A DNA stretch of 64,000 nt from Echiichthys vipera (GCA_963691815.1 OY829646.1:1426001-1490000), one strand, 5' to 3'. Counted from the first letter of the stretch, positions 10,067-22,537 are shown. Program-made: numbers and translations. Notes: generated by a model from the sequence alone, not told the origin.

Positions 10067-13000
10067 TTAAAAGTTAAGGAGCAGTGACCCATCTTCCGTC
10101 AGTGAGCATAAAACCTGTCTGATCCCCCACAGAGCATTGAAAGAGTCCAGATTACTGGTCAGAGTATAGAAAGCGTGCTCAGTTTTTAGACGTGCCGCCA
10201 CCAGACCCTTCAGACTCTGCACTACATCGGTCCAGCCCTGACCTAACATCTGGTTCTTCCTGGTCTTCCAGATAGCTAACTTTGCAGTTCCAAACAGTAA
10301 ATTGATTAGAACCAAAGTCGATCTCTTACTTAGCACATATTTAGGCCCAAAAAACAAAGAAAGGGACAGAGAAAGTCTCTCTCAAAGCCTCCACCCATTC
10401 CTCTAGTACCCTAAATAAGCGCACTAACCGAGGACAAGATACCACTAGGTGCTCAAGTGTCTCACTTTCCTCACAAAACGGGCATCCCTCCCCAGTGCTT
10501 GGATCCAGGTGAGCTCGGTGTCTGTTTGTAGCTATTATTCCATGTATAATTCTCCATTGGAGGTCAGCCACCCGTTTCTCAACAGGGGGCTTATACAGGA
10601 CCCTCCACCTGCCTTTAGGGGTAGAGTCTGAAGTGAAAACCTCAGTCCATCTCGACTCTTTTATCTCGCCAGAGAGCGAAGGTTCAACACCTTAACACAA
10701 CTTTGATACAGCAGCTGCTTCCCACAAGAACTGAAATTGCCCAGCACTGGTGTTTTTAGTGAGAGAAGTCTTCCACTCTCCTCTCACCACTCTCCAACAG
10801 CAGGACTAACTAACATGGAAGGGCAAATGTAGATTTCTTCACTCCACTGGTCAACCAGAGCGCGATTTTTTGCAAAGGCCCTCAGAGGCACAGACAGGGA
10901 CCTCCACACTTCCTCCACAAACCTCAGAACTCTTGATGACCTGATGTTGGTCCTTTCACCGAGTGTTTCCATGGAAGCTGTTGTCAGATGTCCCAGTTTG
11001 ATTATGCCAGCCTCAACAAATTTAGTCCTGAAAGAGCTGGAGGAAAGCATGGTGTTTACAATGAAGTCATTGTAAAACAGTGGCTCCTCAAATAGCCACA
11101 TTCCTGGTCTGGGGTCAGATGTCCGTGTGACTCTCAGCGTCCTCCAGGCATCAAGCACTGAGGTGTAGAAGGGTGTAAGCACAGTCAGGTTAGCTTCAGG
11201 TCTCAAAGAAACAGTTGTTTATCCACCCCCAGTCGCCCAGCTTTCCTGAGAAGCAGCCAAGCAGGAGCCAACCATCTATGACTGCAGCCATACAGCAGCT
11301 TCTGTGCTGTCTGCAGTCTGAAGGCTGCAGTTCTGGACAGAATGTTTATGAGTCCTTGTCCTCCCTCTGCCACAGGGAGATATAAGGCCAATGCCTTCAA
11401 CCAGTGCTGACCAGACCAAAAGAAATTCACAAGGAGCCGCTGCACCTCCTTCACAAGTCCTGGCGGTGGCACTAAAACAATAAGTTTGTGCCACAGTGAT
11501 GAGGCGACAAGGTTGTTAACTATCAGAGTTCTTCCCATGTAGGACAGGTGAGGTAGAAACCATTTCCATTTAGACAACTTGGCTTCCACCTTGTCCAGCA
11601 CTCCCTCCCAGTTCTGCCTCTGAAAATCCTCAGTTCCTAAAAATACTCCTAATATTTTAGCTCCCCCTTTTCCTCACTTCAGATTCCCTGGAAGACCAGG
11701 AATACTCTCCAAGCTCCACTTACCCACCAAACAAGCTCCACTCTTTCCCCAGTTAACCCTGGCTGAAGACGCTTTTGCATATACAGCCAGGGTTTCTGTC
11801 AGTGCATGGATGTCTCCCTGATCCTTTACAAACACATTTATGTCATCAGCATATGCGGATACAACAATAGGAGGACTTTGAACCAGCTCCAGCAGAGAGA
11901 GACCCCTCAGCTTGCTCCTCAATCTGCGGAGAAGGGGTTCAATAGAAATACTATAAAGCTGCCCTGAGATGGGGCATCCTTGCCTGATCCCTCTCCTCAC
12001 TGGCACAGGGCAGCTCAGCCCCCCTCCCACCTTTACCACACAACAAGCTCCACTATACAGAAGCTTTATCCAGGACATGAAAACCTCCCCAACACCAAAA
12101 GCCTGTAGTGTAGAATAAAGAAAATCATGATCAACACGATCAAAGGCCTTCTCTTGGTCAATGGATATGATGCCAACATTGATATCATATAACTCACTGA
12201 TATCAAATACATCTCTCATCAGAAATAGATTATCCAACATAGATCTATCTGGAACACATTAGGATTGATCAGCACCAATTAACATTTCAATGAAAATTTT
12301 CAGTCTATTTGATAAAACCTTTGAGAGAATCTTATAATCAATGCATAAAAGGTAGCTACGGGTCACCAGTTTTTTAAAAGGGCTAGGTCTCCCTTCTTAG
12401 GTAGCAGAGAGAGAACTGCAGGCCTTTCAAAACTCTCTTTAAAAGTGTCCAAAAGGTCATGTCCCAAAATATTCCGGAAATGTTAAAAAAATTCTGATGG
12501 TAAGCCATCTATTCCGGGAGCCTTGCCTGACGCCATCTGAGACACAGCAGCATTCAGTTCATCCAATGTTATTTCCAAACTTAAAGTGTCCTGATCCTCT
12601 AGACTCAGCTTAGGAAGTCCCTGCAGAAGCTCCCCAGCAGCATCCACATCCCAGCTCTCAGCTCCGAACAAGTCCGTATAAAAATCCTCTGCATGTTTCC
12701 TCATCTCCGCTGACTCTGTGGTCACCTTTCCGTCGGGGAGACGAAGACACTGAATTCTCTAAATTAAAGAAGAATTGGGTTGATGCATCCATTTCGTGGA
12801 GTTTAGTAAAACGGGCTCGAACTAGAGCTCCTTTAGTTCTCGTCATTTAGAGAGTACGACATTGTTATTGTGCTGATCAGTTTGTGGGACAGCAACATTT
12901 TTTCAGGTCTCTTATCTCTTCTTCTAGCCTTTGCACAGCTCTCTTAATGTTAGCTGTGGTATAAGATGTATATTCCTGGCAAAACACCCGAATCTGAGCT

Positions 13001-13962
13001 TTTCCTACCTCCCACCACTGGGAAAGGGAGGTGAAGTCATCTTTCCTTGATCTCCAGTACTCCCAAAAAAGTTTGAATTTTCCACAAAATAATTTATCAT
13101 GTAATAACTTAACATTAAAGAGCCAAAAGGATTTAGGTTTTCCAGTGGGAGATAAAAACAGGTCCATTACAATTAAACGACGGTCTGTAAAACCAACAGG
13201 GAGGATCTGGCAATTAACTACTCGAGTAGTAAAAGAACAAGACACATAAAAACTGTCTAATCTAGCTGCACTGACTCTACCATCTACTATTTTGACCCAT
13301 GTGTACTGTCTGACCGAATGTTTCATCCTCCACACATCAGCTAAATCATTTTTTTGTAAAACACAAGACATGACAGCAGAAGACTGAAAATGAGGCTCCT
13401 CTCCTGTTCTATCTAAAGTAAAATCAGTGCAGCAATTCCAGTCTCCACCCAATACAATACACTCCCCTTGCTCAATGTCACTTAACTTTTCTTTAATTAT
13501 TTTAAAAAGCCCTTCCCGCTCAGAGCCTTGGTTAGGTGCATAAACATTGATCAACATAAGAACAAATCCATCTATCGTAACTTTCACCATGAGGACTCTG
13601 CCCTTCACTATCTCTGTGCTGGTTAAGATGTTTACTTTTAAAGTATGTGACACTAAAATCGCAACTCCTGCACTAAAATTTGTCCCATGGCTAAGGAAAT
13701 GTTGCCCCCCCCACCATAAGCCCCAGTAGATTTCATTCATTACATCACTGTGTGTTTCTTGTAAAAAGACTATATCTAATCTTTTCTGTTGGATGACTTC
13801 TGCTACTAAAGCTCTCTTCTCTGCTTCTGTGCGTCTCTGCCCCCATTTATGTTTAAAGACACCACCCTCAAACTCTGCATTAAAAAAAGAGGAGAGACAG
13901 AACAACAAAGAGCCAGACAGAAACAGACCGTAGAAAAAAGACACCCATTGTTGTAGGATCAT
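10067..13962 (-). pseudogene. Tx1 LINE ORF2: endonuclease, RT and zinc finger
   Basis: Minus-strand pieces line up in order. The endonuclease (12877-13962, 361 codons) shows QETHSD, NVYAPN, GGDWNC and SAARLDSFYVS. The linker spans 12483-12846. RT (11674-12240) shows SIDQEKAFDRVDH (motif A), RRGIRQGCPISGQL (motif B) and SAYADDINVFV (catalytic YADD, near 11838-11860). The thumb region lies at 10784-11601. The C-terminal CPFCEESETLEHLVVSC zinc finger (10341-10571) is followed by a conserved tail (10067-10357). At least six frameshifts or stops occur, for example in the finger region at 12240-12480, so it is inactive. The start Met of the endonuclease frame lies in odd sequence, so the N-terminus may be damaged. 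Confidence 0.85.
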
Positions 13963-13968
13963 GTTACT

Positions 13969-15171
13969 TTAATTAAATTTCATATTCTTTCCCCCTTTAA
14001 CTCTTAAAACTCTTCTTAGACCAGTGACATGTTTTCGGAGACGGTAAGGTTTCCTCTCATCCAATAAGTCCAAACCAACAACCTTCTGAAGGGTTGTCAC
14101 TGATTTGATGAATTTTCCAACATCAGGAAAATAATCTTTGACTTGAATGGATTTACCAAATGTGTCATCCAAAAACCCATTTATCTCTTTTTAGAGAATA
14201 CAGATCTACATTTTGTGAAACACTTTCAGTGACAGAAACACTATCTGATTCGGCATCACAATCTACATCAGCCTCATCATTTTCAGGGCATCCCGCAAAC
14301 TCCATCATCTGCTTCTCTGCCTCCCTGTCCAGTCGGACCTGCAGCTCGGCAGCCTTCACTGCAAGCACCTGAACATCTTCACTCTGCCCTGTGTGGACCA
14401 CAGGTTTAGCCTCAGCCTCTCGTGCATTATCTTTACAAACCAAGCCAACAACACCGCTGACCCCGAACATGGAACCACCGACACCAGCAGCCGGCCCGAA
14501 CACGAAACCACAGACACCAGCAGCCGGCCCGCTCACGGAGCCACCGACACCAGCAGCCGGCCTGCTCACGGAGCCACCGACACTAGCAGCCGGCCCGCTC
14601 ACGGAGCCACCGGGACAAGCGATCCGCTTGTGACCCACATCTCCACGCTCGAAACACTTCATGTTTCCAGAGCTTGCATATACCAAGTAGGACCCCTCCT
14701 CGTATTTAGCACGGAAAGAGACATCCAGTGTTTGAGTCGGAGACTCGAGAAACATAAAAACTTGCCTCCGCAGGGACTGAACATGTTTCAGCTTGGCGTC
14801 CTTGCAGCCCAGACTCACCATCCGTAAACCGATCGCCATCCCCCCGAAGCGCTTCAGCTCTTTCTCCAGCATCTCGTTGGAGATAAACGGAGGGACTCCG
14901 GACACGGTGATGCGAGTGGAAGGCACCGCCAGCGGGGAAACTTGTATGAACTCACTAGGCCTTTTAGGCCACTCTCTATGAGCTGATGGGCAAACCCCTG
15001 CTCCTTCAGGAACACCACCACAGCTTTATTCATTCGCGAGGCACATGAGATGTTTCCGTGCCCCACCTGTTCACATACCGCCAACAAAACATGCTCCACC
15101 GTGGTGCTGGGCTGCGCTACCACCCTTACTCCATGCCTCAGAGACAGGGACAGCGTCTCAGAGGACGCCAT
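13969..15171 (-). pseudogene. Tx1 LINE ORF1, nucleic-acid-binding protein
   Basis: The start at 15171 opens MASSETLSLSLRHGV and leads through SCASRMNKAVVVFLKEQGF. A frameshift near 14950 moves into the 14165-14926 frame (VSGVPPFISNEMLEKELKRFGG, SLGCKDAKLKHV). A CCHC zinc knuckle follows at about 14620-14670, but its second Cys is Arg (CFERGDVGHKRIAC). Next come tandem 11-residue Gly/Ser/Pro/Ala repeats. After another shift near 14165, the C-terminal FGKSIQVKDYF...FIKSVTTL block ends at 13969. The product would coat LINE RNA in the ribonucleoprotein. ORF2 starts just downstream. Confidence 0.8.
14471..14615 (-). repeat. 33-bp tandem repeat inside ORF1
   Basis: Four to five 33-bp units encode repeats of the form GGSVSGPAAGV in ORF1 of Tx1 copy B, right after the zinc knuckle. 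The period is a multiple of three, so repeat number can change without shifting the frame. Confidence 0.85.
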
Positions 15172-15210
15172 CCCAGCCGAGAAACAGGGTTTACCGGCAG
15201 CCAAACAACC

Positions 15211-15235
15211 ACCACACACACACACACACACACAC
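15211..15235. repeat. CA microsatellite
   Basis: About 11 AC units in the 5' UTR of Tx1 copy B. Confidence 0.9.
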
Positions 15236-15392
15236 CAAACTTACTCTAACAACAACCACAAACAACTATAATCATACAATAACCACAGGATGAAAAAAGA
15301 AGAAAAGTTTGAGAAACCATTCAAACTCACCGCGCTCTCAACCACCAATCTCCCGGCATGCACTCAGCCCACTCACTCCCAGCATGCACTCC

Positions 15393-15409
15393 GAGAGAGA
15401 GAGAGAGAG
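15393..15409. repeat. GA/TC microsatellite at the 5' end of Tx1 copy B
   Basis: About eight GA units directly upstream, in element orientation, of Tx1 copy B. It matches the longer array at its 3' end. Confidence 0.85.
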
Positions 15410-16089
15410 CAGAGGGATAAAAGAAGGAAGAATTGTGGAAGAGGGATGCATGGATGGTGGCAGGTAGCTTTATCAGCATTCCAGCAGCCAAGACTGGCCT
15501 CATTGTCCTGTGTGTGTGGGAACCTCTGAACACTTCCTTTAAGACTGATTAACAGGAAACCCAAGACGCTGGATTACTGACCCTTCTAATGTTCACCTCA
15601 ACCTGCTGTAGATCAAGTCGTTCAACCCCCCTACTCATCCACACACACATACAGACACATACACACATACGCATGAGCACACGCATACGCACAACTGGCT
15701 TTAAACTTGCCATGCATAGGAAGCACCTACAAAATCTGTATAAGCTGATGACTACTCAGTGATCCTTGGGATACTAAAACTGACAATGTTTTTCATAAAA
15801 CTTGTCAGTATGCTCTCCACAGCACTGACTGCAGGGATGGAAATGGTGGGCAGGCCTGTCCTTGTGTCATCCAGCACTGAAATGTACAACACCGGCCCAA
15901 ATCTGCTGCAGCAAGTGGAAACACTGCCATTAAGTCTGGTATGGATATTCAGAGTTCTCCCTCACATAACCATCAGTTAAAAATGTTTTGTTAATGTTAA
16001 TATGTTCCATGACATAAAATACAAAATCCACTGAATAATGACTGATGTGATATGTTCTGATTACACTTCTGCCCCTACTACAAGCCTGA
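15410..16089. other. No gene recognised
   Basis: A CA-rich imperfect repeat lies at 15640-15692. The remainder holds short open frames without family resemblance. A 73-codon frame at 15759-15980 is open but unrecognised. Confidence 0.4.
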
Positions 16090-16677
16090 CTCAGCTGACT
16101 CAAAACTGAAAGTGATACAGCAATATCGGCACTTAATACTCAAAAGGGCAAACAAAACCGAGCTTGGAAGGAGCAAGCTGATGCTGCTAATGACACTTTC
16201 CGGCAACACACGAGAGCTGGAAGACAAAGTTAAGAAACTCTCTGCCAATCAGCGAAATGCTCGATCTGGAAGGCCATTCAAAGTGACAGAATCTGAGAGT
16301 GGCCGGGGAATGAAAATGGCCAAAAGCCAAGAGAGTTTGTGGCTTAGCTGTTAAAAGAAGTGTTAAACTTCACAGATGCACCAGTTATAGGCCGAGCCCA
16401 TAGAGCCCTGAGGAAACAACCTGGCAATGATGAACCCCCTTGGCACTTTATTGCGAGGCTGCATTACTGCCACGCTTATGAAGATATAATGCAGAAGGGG
16501 GTGTCTGTCAGAGATCTAATATATCGGGGCCAGCAGATACAGATATTAAGAAACCTGCCACCTGAAGTTGCAAGACGCCAAGCTGCCTTCATCCCAGCCA
16601 GAAAGTTACTTCGCGACAAACCCGGGGTTAAGTTTGGGCACTTGTATCCTGCTAAGCTACGGGTGACACACATATGA
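16090..16677 (+). pseudogene. L1-clade LINE ORF1p fragment
   Basis: Two consecutive plus frames resemble the L1 ORF1 RNA chaperone (transposase_22-type). The first (16112-16354) contains a heptad-like TRELEDKVKKLSANQRNAR segment that could be the end of the coiled coil. After a stop, the second (16360-16677) contains the RRM-to-CTD region: IGRAHRALRKQPGN, PPWHFIARLHYCHAYEDIM, and a C-terminal FIPARKLLRDKPGVKFGHLYP-type block. No ORF2 follows; the element is truncated at about 16680. ORF1p would form trimers on LINE RNA. Confidence is good for the family, low for the exact limits. Confidence 0.7.
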
Positions 16678-17039
16678 ATGAATGTTATAAGCTTTAAGGT
16701 GTTATATGATATGCCCTTCACAAAATTGTTTAATGAGCTAAGACATGTAGTAGTTCTCTTGCTGAGCTGACAACAGGATTAGATCCTCTCCCTACTTCAT
16801 GTGGTACCGTTCATAAAATGCTTCATGATCATATGCAAATTTTAACCCGAGTAAAATGGTGGCATCAGGAAAGGAGAAGAACTAAAGACTGTGTTGTAAG
16901 GCTCAATCAATATAATCACTCCTTATTAAGATTGTTGGTTGTTTACATAACTGCTGAGCTGGTAGTCTTGGTTCCGCCCAGCTTTGGCTCATTCCCTCAT
17001 CAAATCTGCAGGATAAAATGCCGGATGTGAGACATGCCC

Positions 17040-17397
17040 GTTTTCGCATTTACGTGGTACCATGTCTTACTTGGTTGGCTCCCATTTAAACGTATGCTAG
17101 TTTCCTCGATCTGTGTTTATTTGTTAATTGTTTTAGTTTCTTTTGTTTTAGTTTCCCAAGATCCTGCTTCCCTGTCTGAACCCTCGCCTGCTTGTCTACC
17201 ACCCGTTAGTGTTTTTCCCCTGATCACCTTGTTGTTATTTCTTTACCTGCACCTGGACCTCATTCCTTTTCCCCCCCTCTCCCTGGACATTGTTTGTTTA
17301 TTGTTTGTTGATTAAACACTCGTTTACATCTTACTTTGTGTCCGTGTCTGCATTTGGGTCCCGTTCCTCTGAGCTATTCCCTGTACCGTTCATGACA
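17040..17397 (+). repeat. Ty3/gypsy solo LTR (3' part)
   Basis: The end of this segment matches the end of the gypsy LTR at 26185-26717: both have GTGTCTGCATT-GGGTCC and finish CTGTACCGTTCATGACA. The pyrimidine-rich body is also similar. The left limit is uncertain and no internal gypsy sequence is attached, so it is a solo or truncated LTR. Short hydrophobic open frames here are incidental. Confidence 0.7.
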
Positions 17398-18536
17398 AAC
17401 CTACTGAATATGCAGCACCGCCTTCTATCCTACGCCTTCTAACTTGTTCTCCTCCATTGGAAACATACGGAAACACCTACATTCAAAGCATTGTTAACGG
17501 CACTGACTGACATATAACACCTTGAAAGGATTTGTTACTCTCTTAGTGGTAGGTTGGAAGACTTCAAAAGGATGGGGCAACCAACTATTTCCTTCTTGAA
17601 ACAGGATGTAGGACAACCTGAGTAGTATTGATTGGGTGGGATGTGGTGGGTCAGTTATTTGCACATAATTTTGTGATATGCAACTGTCTTAAACAATCCA
17701 CATATTCATTGCAGATGTTTATTGCAGATGTGGTCACATGTTAGTGGGAAAAACCTAATGAGAATATACACGTTATACTATGATGTAGAGTCTGAAAGCA
17801 CAACGGTAAACACGTTTTTTCAAACAGATTTCCTTCAGGTGATGGTGGCAGCCTGATGCAGTGGTTGGTGAACATGAGGAGACAACTGGGCCCATCAGAC
17901 ACGTCAGGTCTGTGCAGAGGAGGGTCAGTTCTTCTTAGACAAGAAGGTAGACAAATGCATTATGATGTACTAATCAAACAGTAAATGTATCAATACTTAG
18001 TGTTTAATGTAAAAACTAACATCCAGTAACGTTTGAGGTATCTCTTTATTTTATATGGTATAATTTATTGATTTGATGTTGTTTGTCTTTTTGCTACATC
18101 TGTAAAGGGTCTCCACACAGAGAAAAGTGAGTGATCGGTGCCAACACTAGGAAGAGCTCATCTGTGGAAGGGCAGATTTGGTGTCATTCATCTGGTTGTA
18201 GAGAAGGGCGACTGCATGGACAACATTTTTAGTTCTCAAATGTGTGATGATGATAAATGGATGGTCATTTATATGTGATTCTATGACAGCTGTCACCTCG
18301 CCAACATGCACTGGGTGCAAGGGCCTGTTCATCGCTGCTTGCAGCTTTAATTATGATTATTTTTGTATATTTTCCTAATTTCTCTCCCATCTATTGTTTC
18401 TCATTTCTGTATTATTCGTGGAACTCCTTTGTTACTTATATTACAAAATATTGAAACATTGCATAAACCATAGATGGATGTATTTCTGATATTCTGTCTG
18501 CTTCACAATAAAAATATTTGAAACAAAAATCTTACG
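17398..18536. other. No gene recognised
   Basis: AT-rich sequence. At 18315-18350 there is a short match to other fish repeats in this window (TTCATCGCTGCTTGCAGCTT; compare 23698-23728 and the reverse at 24728-24750), so part of it is an old interspersed repeat. Confidence 0.4.
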
Positions 18537-18895
18537 GAGTACAACTCAGTCCATAGGTGACTCGGCTGGGAACTGGAGGGCCGCCGGTTCGAGTCCCTGT
18601 GTGGACCATGAATGGAGCCTGGACTGGTGGCTGGAGAGGTGCCAGTTCATCTCCTGGGCGCTGCCGAGGGGCTGTTAAGCAACGCACCAAAACGCCCAAC
18701 AACTCGGGGCGCTGAGCCATTGGCAGCCCCCTCGCGCTGACATCTCTCCATTAATTGCATGTATATAGGTGCTGTTTGTGCATGTGTGCATTTCGGGCCT
18801 GTGTGTGTGTGTAACCTGTATAATAATAACATTTTTAATTTAAAATTTTATTTCCCTTGCGGGATAAATAAAAGGAATTCTTCTCCTTCTTCTTC
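18537..18895 (+). mobile_element. tRNA-derived SINE
   Basis: The head resembles a tRNA promoter, with an A-box-like CTCAGTCCATAGGTGA (18545-18560) and a perfect B box GGTTCGAGTCC (18586-18596). The conserved body follows (GGACTGGTGGCTGGAGAGGT). The tail ends in CCTTGCGGGATAAATAAAAGGAATTC and TTC-rich repeats. A headless second copy is at 35141-35433. The 3' tail motif is shared by many fish LINE/SINE partners. No clear target duplication was seen. Confidence 0.8.
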
Positions 18896-19690
18896 ATCCC
18901 CTTCAGACGAAATCTTGTGATTATTCTGGTTATCCCTTGATATCTTCACTAGTGCAAGAAGCACACCACACATTTGCACTTGTACAAGCAGAAGCCTAAT
19001 GTCTGGAGCACATTGTGCCTTCCAGGGGATGAACCTTTTCTATTGTGGACAGTCCATGAGCTTCCCTCTAGTGTCACCCTTAGGACAAAGTATTGTATGT
19101 GTGTTTCTCAACTGCTAAGGCTCTAAGAAGAGTGCAATGAACACAGCAGGCTGTAGTGGCTATAAGCAGAGCTTCCGACTTGAATGCTAGACCATAATCT
19201 AGTTGTAGGTGGTGTTTATTCAGAGGGCCGTGAGGTGACATGATGGTGGCGTTGCACCAACATCTGATGTTACCATCTGATGTGGTTCTGACAAGTTCAA
19301 CATCCATTCATTGGTTTCTTTGTTGGTTACTGTTTTCTGGGAGCTTCTGGGAGCAACAGCCAGCTGATAGCAGAAAATCACAGCAGGACCAGCTATTGTG
19401 AGTGAGGCTGTGTTGGTGTGAAGGCCTCTGCCACCATCTAGTGGTGAAAATGGATGCACCATATTAAAACTTGGAATTGTTATTACAAGCCTGAGAAAAC
19501 ATACTGTAAATCACAGTCCAGATTTGAACCAAAGGAACGCCTCTTCATCTTTTTTAAAGGACTGCAAGCTACCATAATTCCCAAACTGATTGAAAGGTCT
19601 ATTGATACACTAGAAAATCACATTAAAAAAAAAAAAGCAATAAAAATGGAGCAGAGGAGAATTTTTTTTTTTATCGTTTATTAGAACAAG
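18896..19690. other. No gene recognised
   Basis: Only short minus-strand open frames without resemblance to known families, plus poly-A runs near 19625 and 19660. Confidence 0.35.
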
Positions 19691-19699
19691 TAAAACAGA

Positions 19700-21400
19700 G
19701 CAGGGGTGTGTGGAAAATAATACATGAAAAATAAAAAAAATGACAGTTCAATTAGATGACCCTTCTGTATTTAATCTGGCACTTTTTCATGAAGACCCAT
19801 ATTGTCCAAACTAAATTGAAACTGTAGCCTTGGATTTTTCAGTCCATGTATTGTTTGACCTAACTCTTTTTTGCCATAGACTGCCAGAGTGCAAAAATTC
19901 ATGAGCTAAGTAATTTCAATGTCTTTCCATTTGGTATTAGAATCCTGATTGCATAAATTTAACGAAGGCCTAACTTGGGTTGAAAAAAACCCCCACAGCT
20001 ATTCCAACCTCTTTACATGAGTTGCAGTGTCTTAAAGCACACTGTTGGTTTTTCCCCTTGCCAGAATTTTATCCCATTCCCATTCATATTCTTCCCATTG
20101 GAAGAATATTCATTTTTGATGGAATCTATTCTTTTAATAAAGCTCAAATGGGTTAGAATTCCATCTTAATATGGCAGTTGCACTCCCAAGATATCTTATT
20201 ACTGCTTGGTCCCACCTCAGATGAAACTGCTTTTGTCTTTTTATCTGATCCATGGAGCCAGTGGCTTGATATTGAGTGCAAAATGAGTGGTGACAAGCCC
20301 TGTCTAGTTCCACGCTTTAATTTAATGGTTTTAGATAGATATCAGTTTATTTTAATTAGTGTGGTTGTTTTATAATATAGAGAGCTGATCCCTTAAATAA
20401 AATTGTAACAAAAGCCAAATTTCTCAAGAACCATATACAAAATTTCCCAGAGTTGAAGGCCTTTTCCACGTCTAAACTAACAAGTGAAGCTTGTATGCAT
20501 ATGTTTGATACTGTCATGAGTTTGTCTCTGCAAGATAAATCCAGTGTGGTCTGTATGTATGAGCACATGAAGGACCTCTATTCTTCTTGTTAGCATTGAT
20601 GTGTATAATTAATAATCAATGTTAGGAATCGAAATTGGTCTATATGACCCACAGTCTAATTTATCTTGTCCCTGATAACTAATATTGTGGCATCTGACCA
20701 TGTTCTTTGTGCTTTATTAAATGTATGAAGAAGGCTAGGCTTTAATTCACACTTTAAGGTCATGTATAACTTGGAAGAGTAGCCATCCGGTCTGGATGAC
20801 TTAGTAGTTTTTGGCTGAGAAATTGCTTTATCCAATTTCTCCTCTGTTATATCTGCTATCAATTAATTATTTTTAACCTCTGTTTAAGGGGGTAAATTAA
20901 GTGAATTTAGAAATTGTCCAGTTTATTCCTCCTCTAATTGTGGTTGACTATATAGCTGTTTATAATATATTTGAAAAGCTGATTGTATTGTGTGTCTTTG
21001 TAGTCGGGTCCCTAATTTTGTGTTGTCTGACATTTGTTTTTGTAGTTTTCTTACTGAGAATTGTGAGCCAGCTTCATAATATTTTTGTTTTGTATAAATC
21101 ATGTTTTTTTTGGTATCTCTTGAGTATATGAGGTGTTTATCTATTTCTTGATTGCCTTTAATTAAACTGCTTCATTTGCATTTAGGCCCTTTTTATGTTT
21201 TATCTAAAGCTCTCCCAGTTCTTTTTTAATTTTAATATCTCTGTTGTCTTTCACTATTTTTGTAAGCGCAGTAAGAAATTATGTGTCACCTTAGAACAGC
21301 TTTTAATGTATCTCATTCAATTCCTTCTCCGTTATTATTTTCTGTTAGAAAATGTTTTATTCGTTTGTTTTGTCTTTTGTTTGTGATTTAAAGAGATTTT
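19700..21400 (-). pseudogene. L1-clade LINE ORF2 remnant
   Basis: The minus strand in several frames resembles an L1 ORF2. Finger region at 20656-20862 (ITEEKLDKAISQPKTTKSS.PDGYSS), palm motif A at about 20450-20480 (SLDVEKAFNS, where the usual DRV is changed), and downstream degenerate stretches to about 19700. Upstream (20880-21400) a linker-like, AT-rich stretch includes an N-L-P-P phrase near 20890. There are many stops. The element is old and inactive. Confidence 0.6.
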
Positions 21401-21771
21401 ATCTGACTGCCGTCTGATGAAAAGTAACTCAGCATTTGCGTTTTTATTATTTTTATTATTGTGAGCATGGCGCTGTGCCAAAGTTATGCCTTTAACCATA
21501 CAACACAAAGTTATTGTACTTTGGTCATACATGCACCAAACTTCTCATACATGACCTGGGGCCTGTTTCACAAAGCAGGTTCAAAAAACTCTGAGTCTAA
21601 CCCGGAACTCTGAGTTGATCTACTCTGAGATAGGAAACTCTGAGTTTTCGGTTCCAGAACAGCAGATTTGCGTTAGGTTGATCAACTCAGAGTAGTTTGA
21701 CCTGGAGTTAAGCGCGTGCACCACAAGTATAAAAAGACAGCATCAATGGAGCCCTGATTCGACGAGTCACC

Positions 21772-21925
21772 ATGGCAACGGGGAAGCGAAGGGCTACGCT
21801 ACAACTGGAATTGGAAATATTAATGCGCTCATACGGTGAGTTTGAGCAGGTTTACACCGCTGCAGCAGCAAAAGAGAGGGAGACGTGCGGGAGAACATTG
21901 CTGCTCGGGTCAGTGCGTAAGTTTA
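21772..21925 (+). pseudogene. Myb/SANT-like DNA-binding protein fragment of Harbinger
   Basis: The frame starts MATGKRRATLQLELEILMRSYGEFEQ, followed by an alanine-rich AAAAKERE segment. In PIF/Harbinger elements a Myb/SANT-like protein helps transposase enter the nucleus and bind the termini, and this resembles its first helix. After about residue 50 the similarity fades; the frame runs open to 22002. It looks truncated. Confidence 0.55.
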
Positions 21926-22145
21926 AATGTAGTCCTGTTGCAATCACAGTAACATCACAGGGAAACTGCTTGAGTGGGAGCCTATTCATTTATTTCATTT
22001 AAGTGCAACCCCGCAGGGGAGAAGCGCAGCTTAAGATGAAACATAAAAACATTTTTCAAACAGGTAAAATCTCAGCACAGTCTCATGGTGACGCCTCATT
22101 TTGAGCAGGTTTTACATCGTAAAGTAAATATTACCGTAAGTGGCT

Positions 22146-22181
22146 GTTTTTTATACAACATATCAATGTTGTATAAAAAAC
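22146..22181. repeat. Perfect 16-bp palindrome with 4-nt loop
   Basis: GTTTTTTATACAACAT and its exact reverse complement are separated by ATCA. It lies inside the Harbinger element, in the first of two related segments (22170-22245 and 22690-22760). Confidence 0.95.
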
Positions 22182-22537
22182 TCCCATTTGCAAAAAAAAC
22201 GCAGCGCAACACACAATATCTGCTGTGATATGAGAGCATGACTGGCTGTTAATGTTGGAAATGTAAGGAGGGGTGAGATGGACTGTGACATGAAACGGTG
22301 TTGTGCCGTATTCAGCCCCCTTGCATTATAGGTGATATTCTGGATCAGAAGGCTATATAGGAGTAGTTAATATACCGGTAACCCAACTAAAAGCACACAC
22401 TTTTGAACCTATGAATTGCAAGAAAAGCTGGAATTATATTTAGAAACGCTGAGTCAAATACATTCAACTTGCTCAAAAGATCCATTTCATTCATTTTGTA
22501 ATTATGGCTGCAGCATATTAAGGACGTCTATGCGCGG

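Larger units (their letters stand above)
9932..15392 (-). mobile_element. Tx1-clade LINE (copy B), full-length but decayed
   Basis: A two-ORF LINE of about 5.5 kb in minus orientation: a 5' UTR (15172-15392), ORF1 (15171-13969), ORF2 (13962-10067) and a 3' UTR with ATGTAAATAAACA near 9944-9956. It has no poly-A tail; the 3' end passes directly into the TC array at 9931. A second, shorter GA/TC array (15393-15409) abuts the 5' end. Several Tx1-clade families are known to insert into specific repeats, including microsatellites, and this arrangement fits that habit. Confidence 0.8.

Noticed and set aside
14160..14827. Plus-strand frames with PTPAAGP repeats
   Set aside because: Antisense of Tx1 ORF1 repeats; the minus strand carries the conserved motifs.
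17034..17315. Hydrophobic 93-codon frame resembling a membrane protein
   Set aside because: It lies in the pyrimidine-rich gypsy LTR, whose composition gives Leu/Phe/Val codons by chance.
18537..18620. tRNA gene
   Set aside because: A and B boxes are present, but a conserved SINE body and tail follow, and a second copy of that body exists at 35141.
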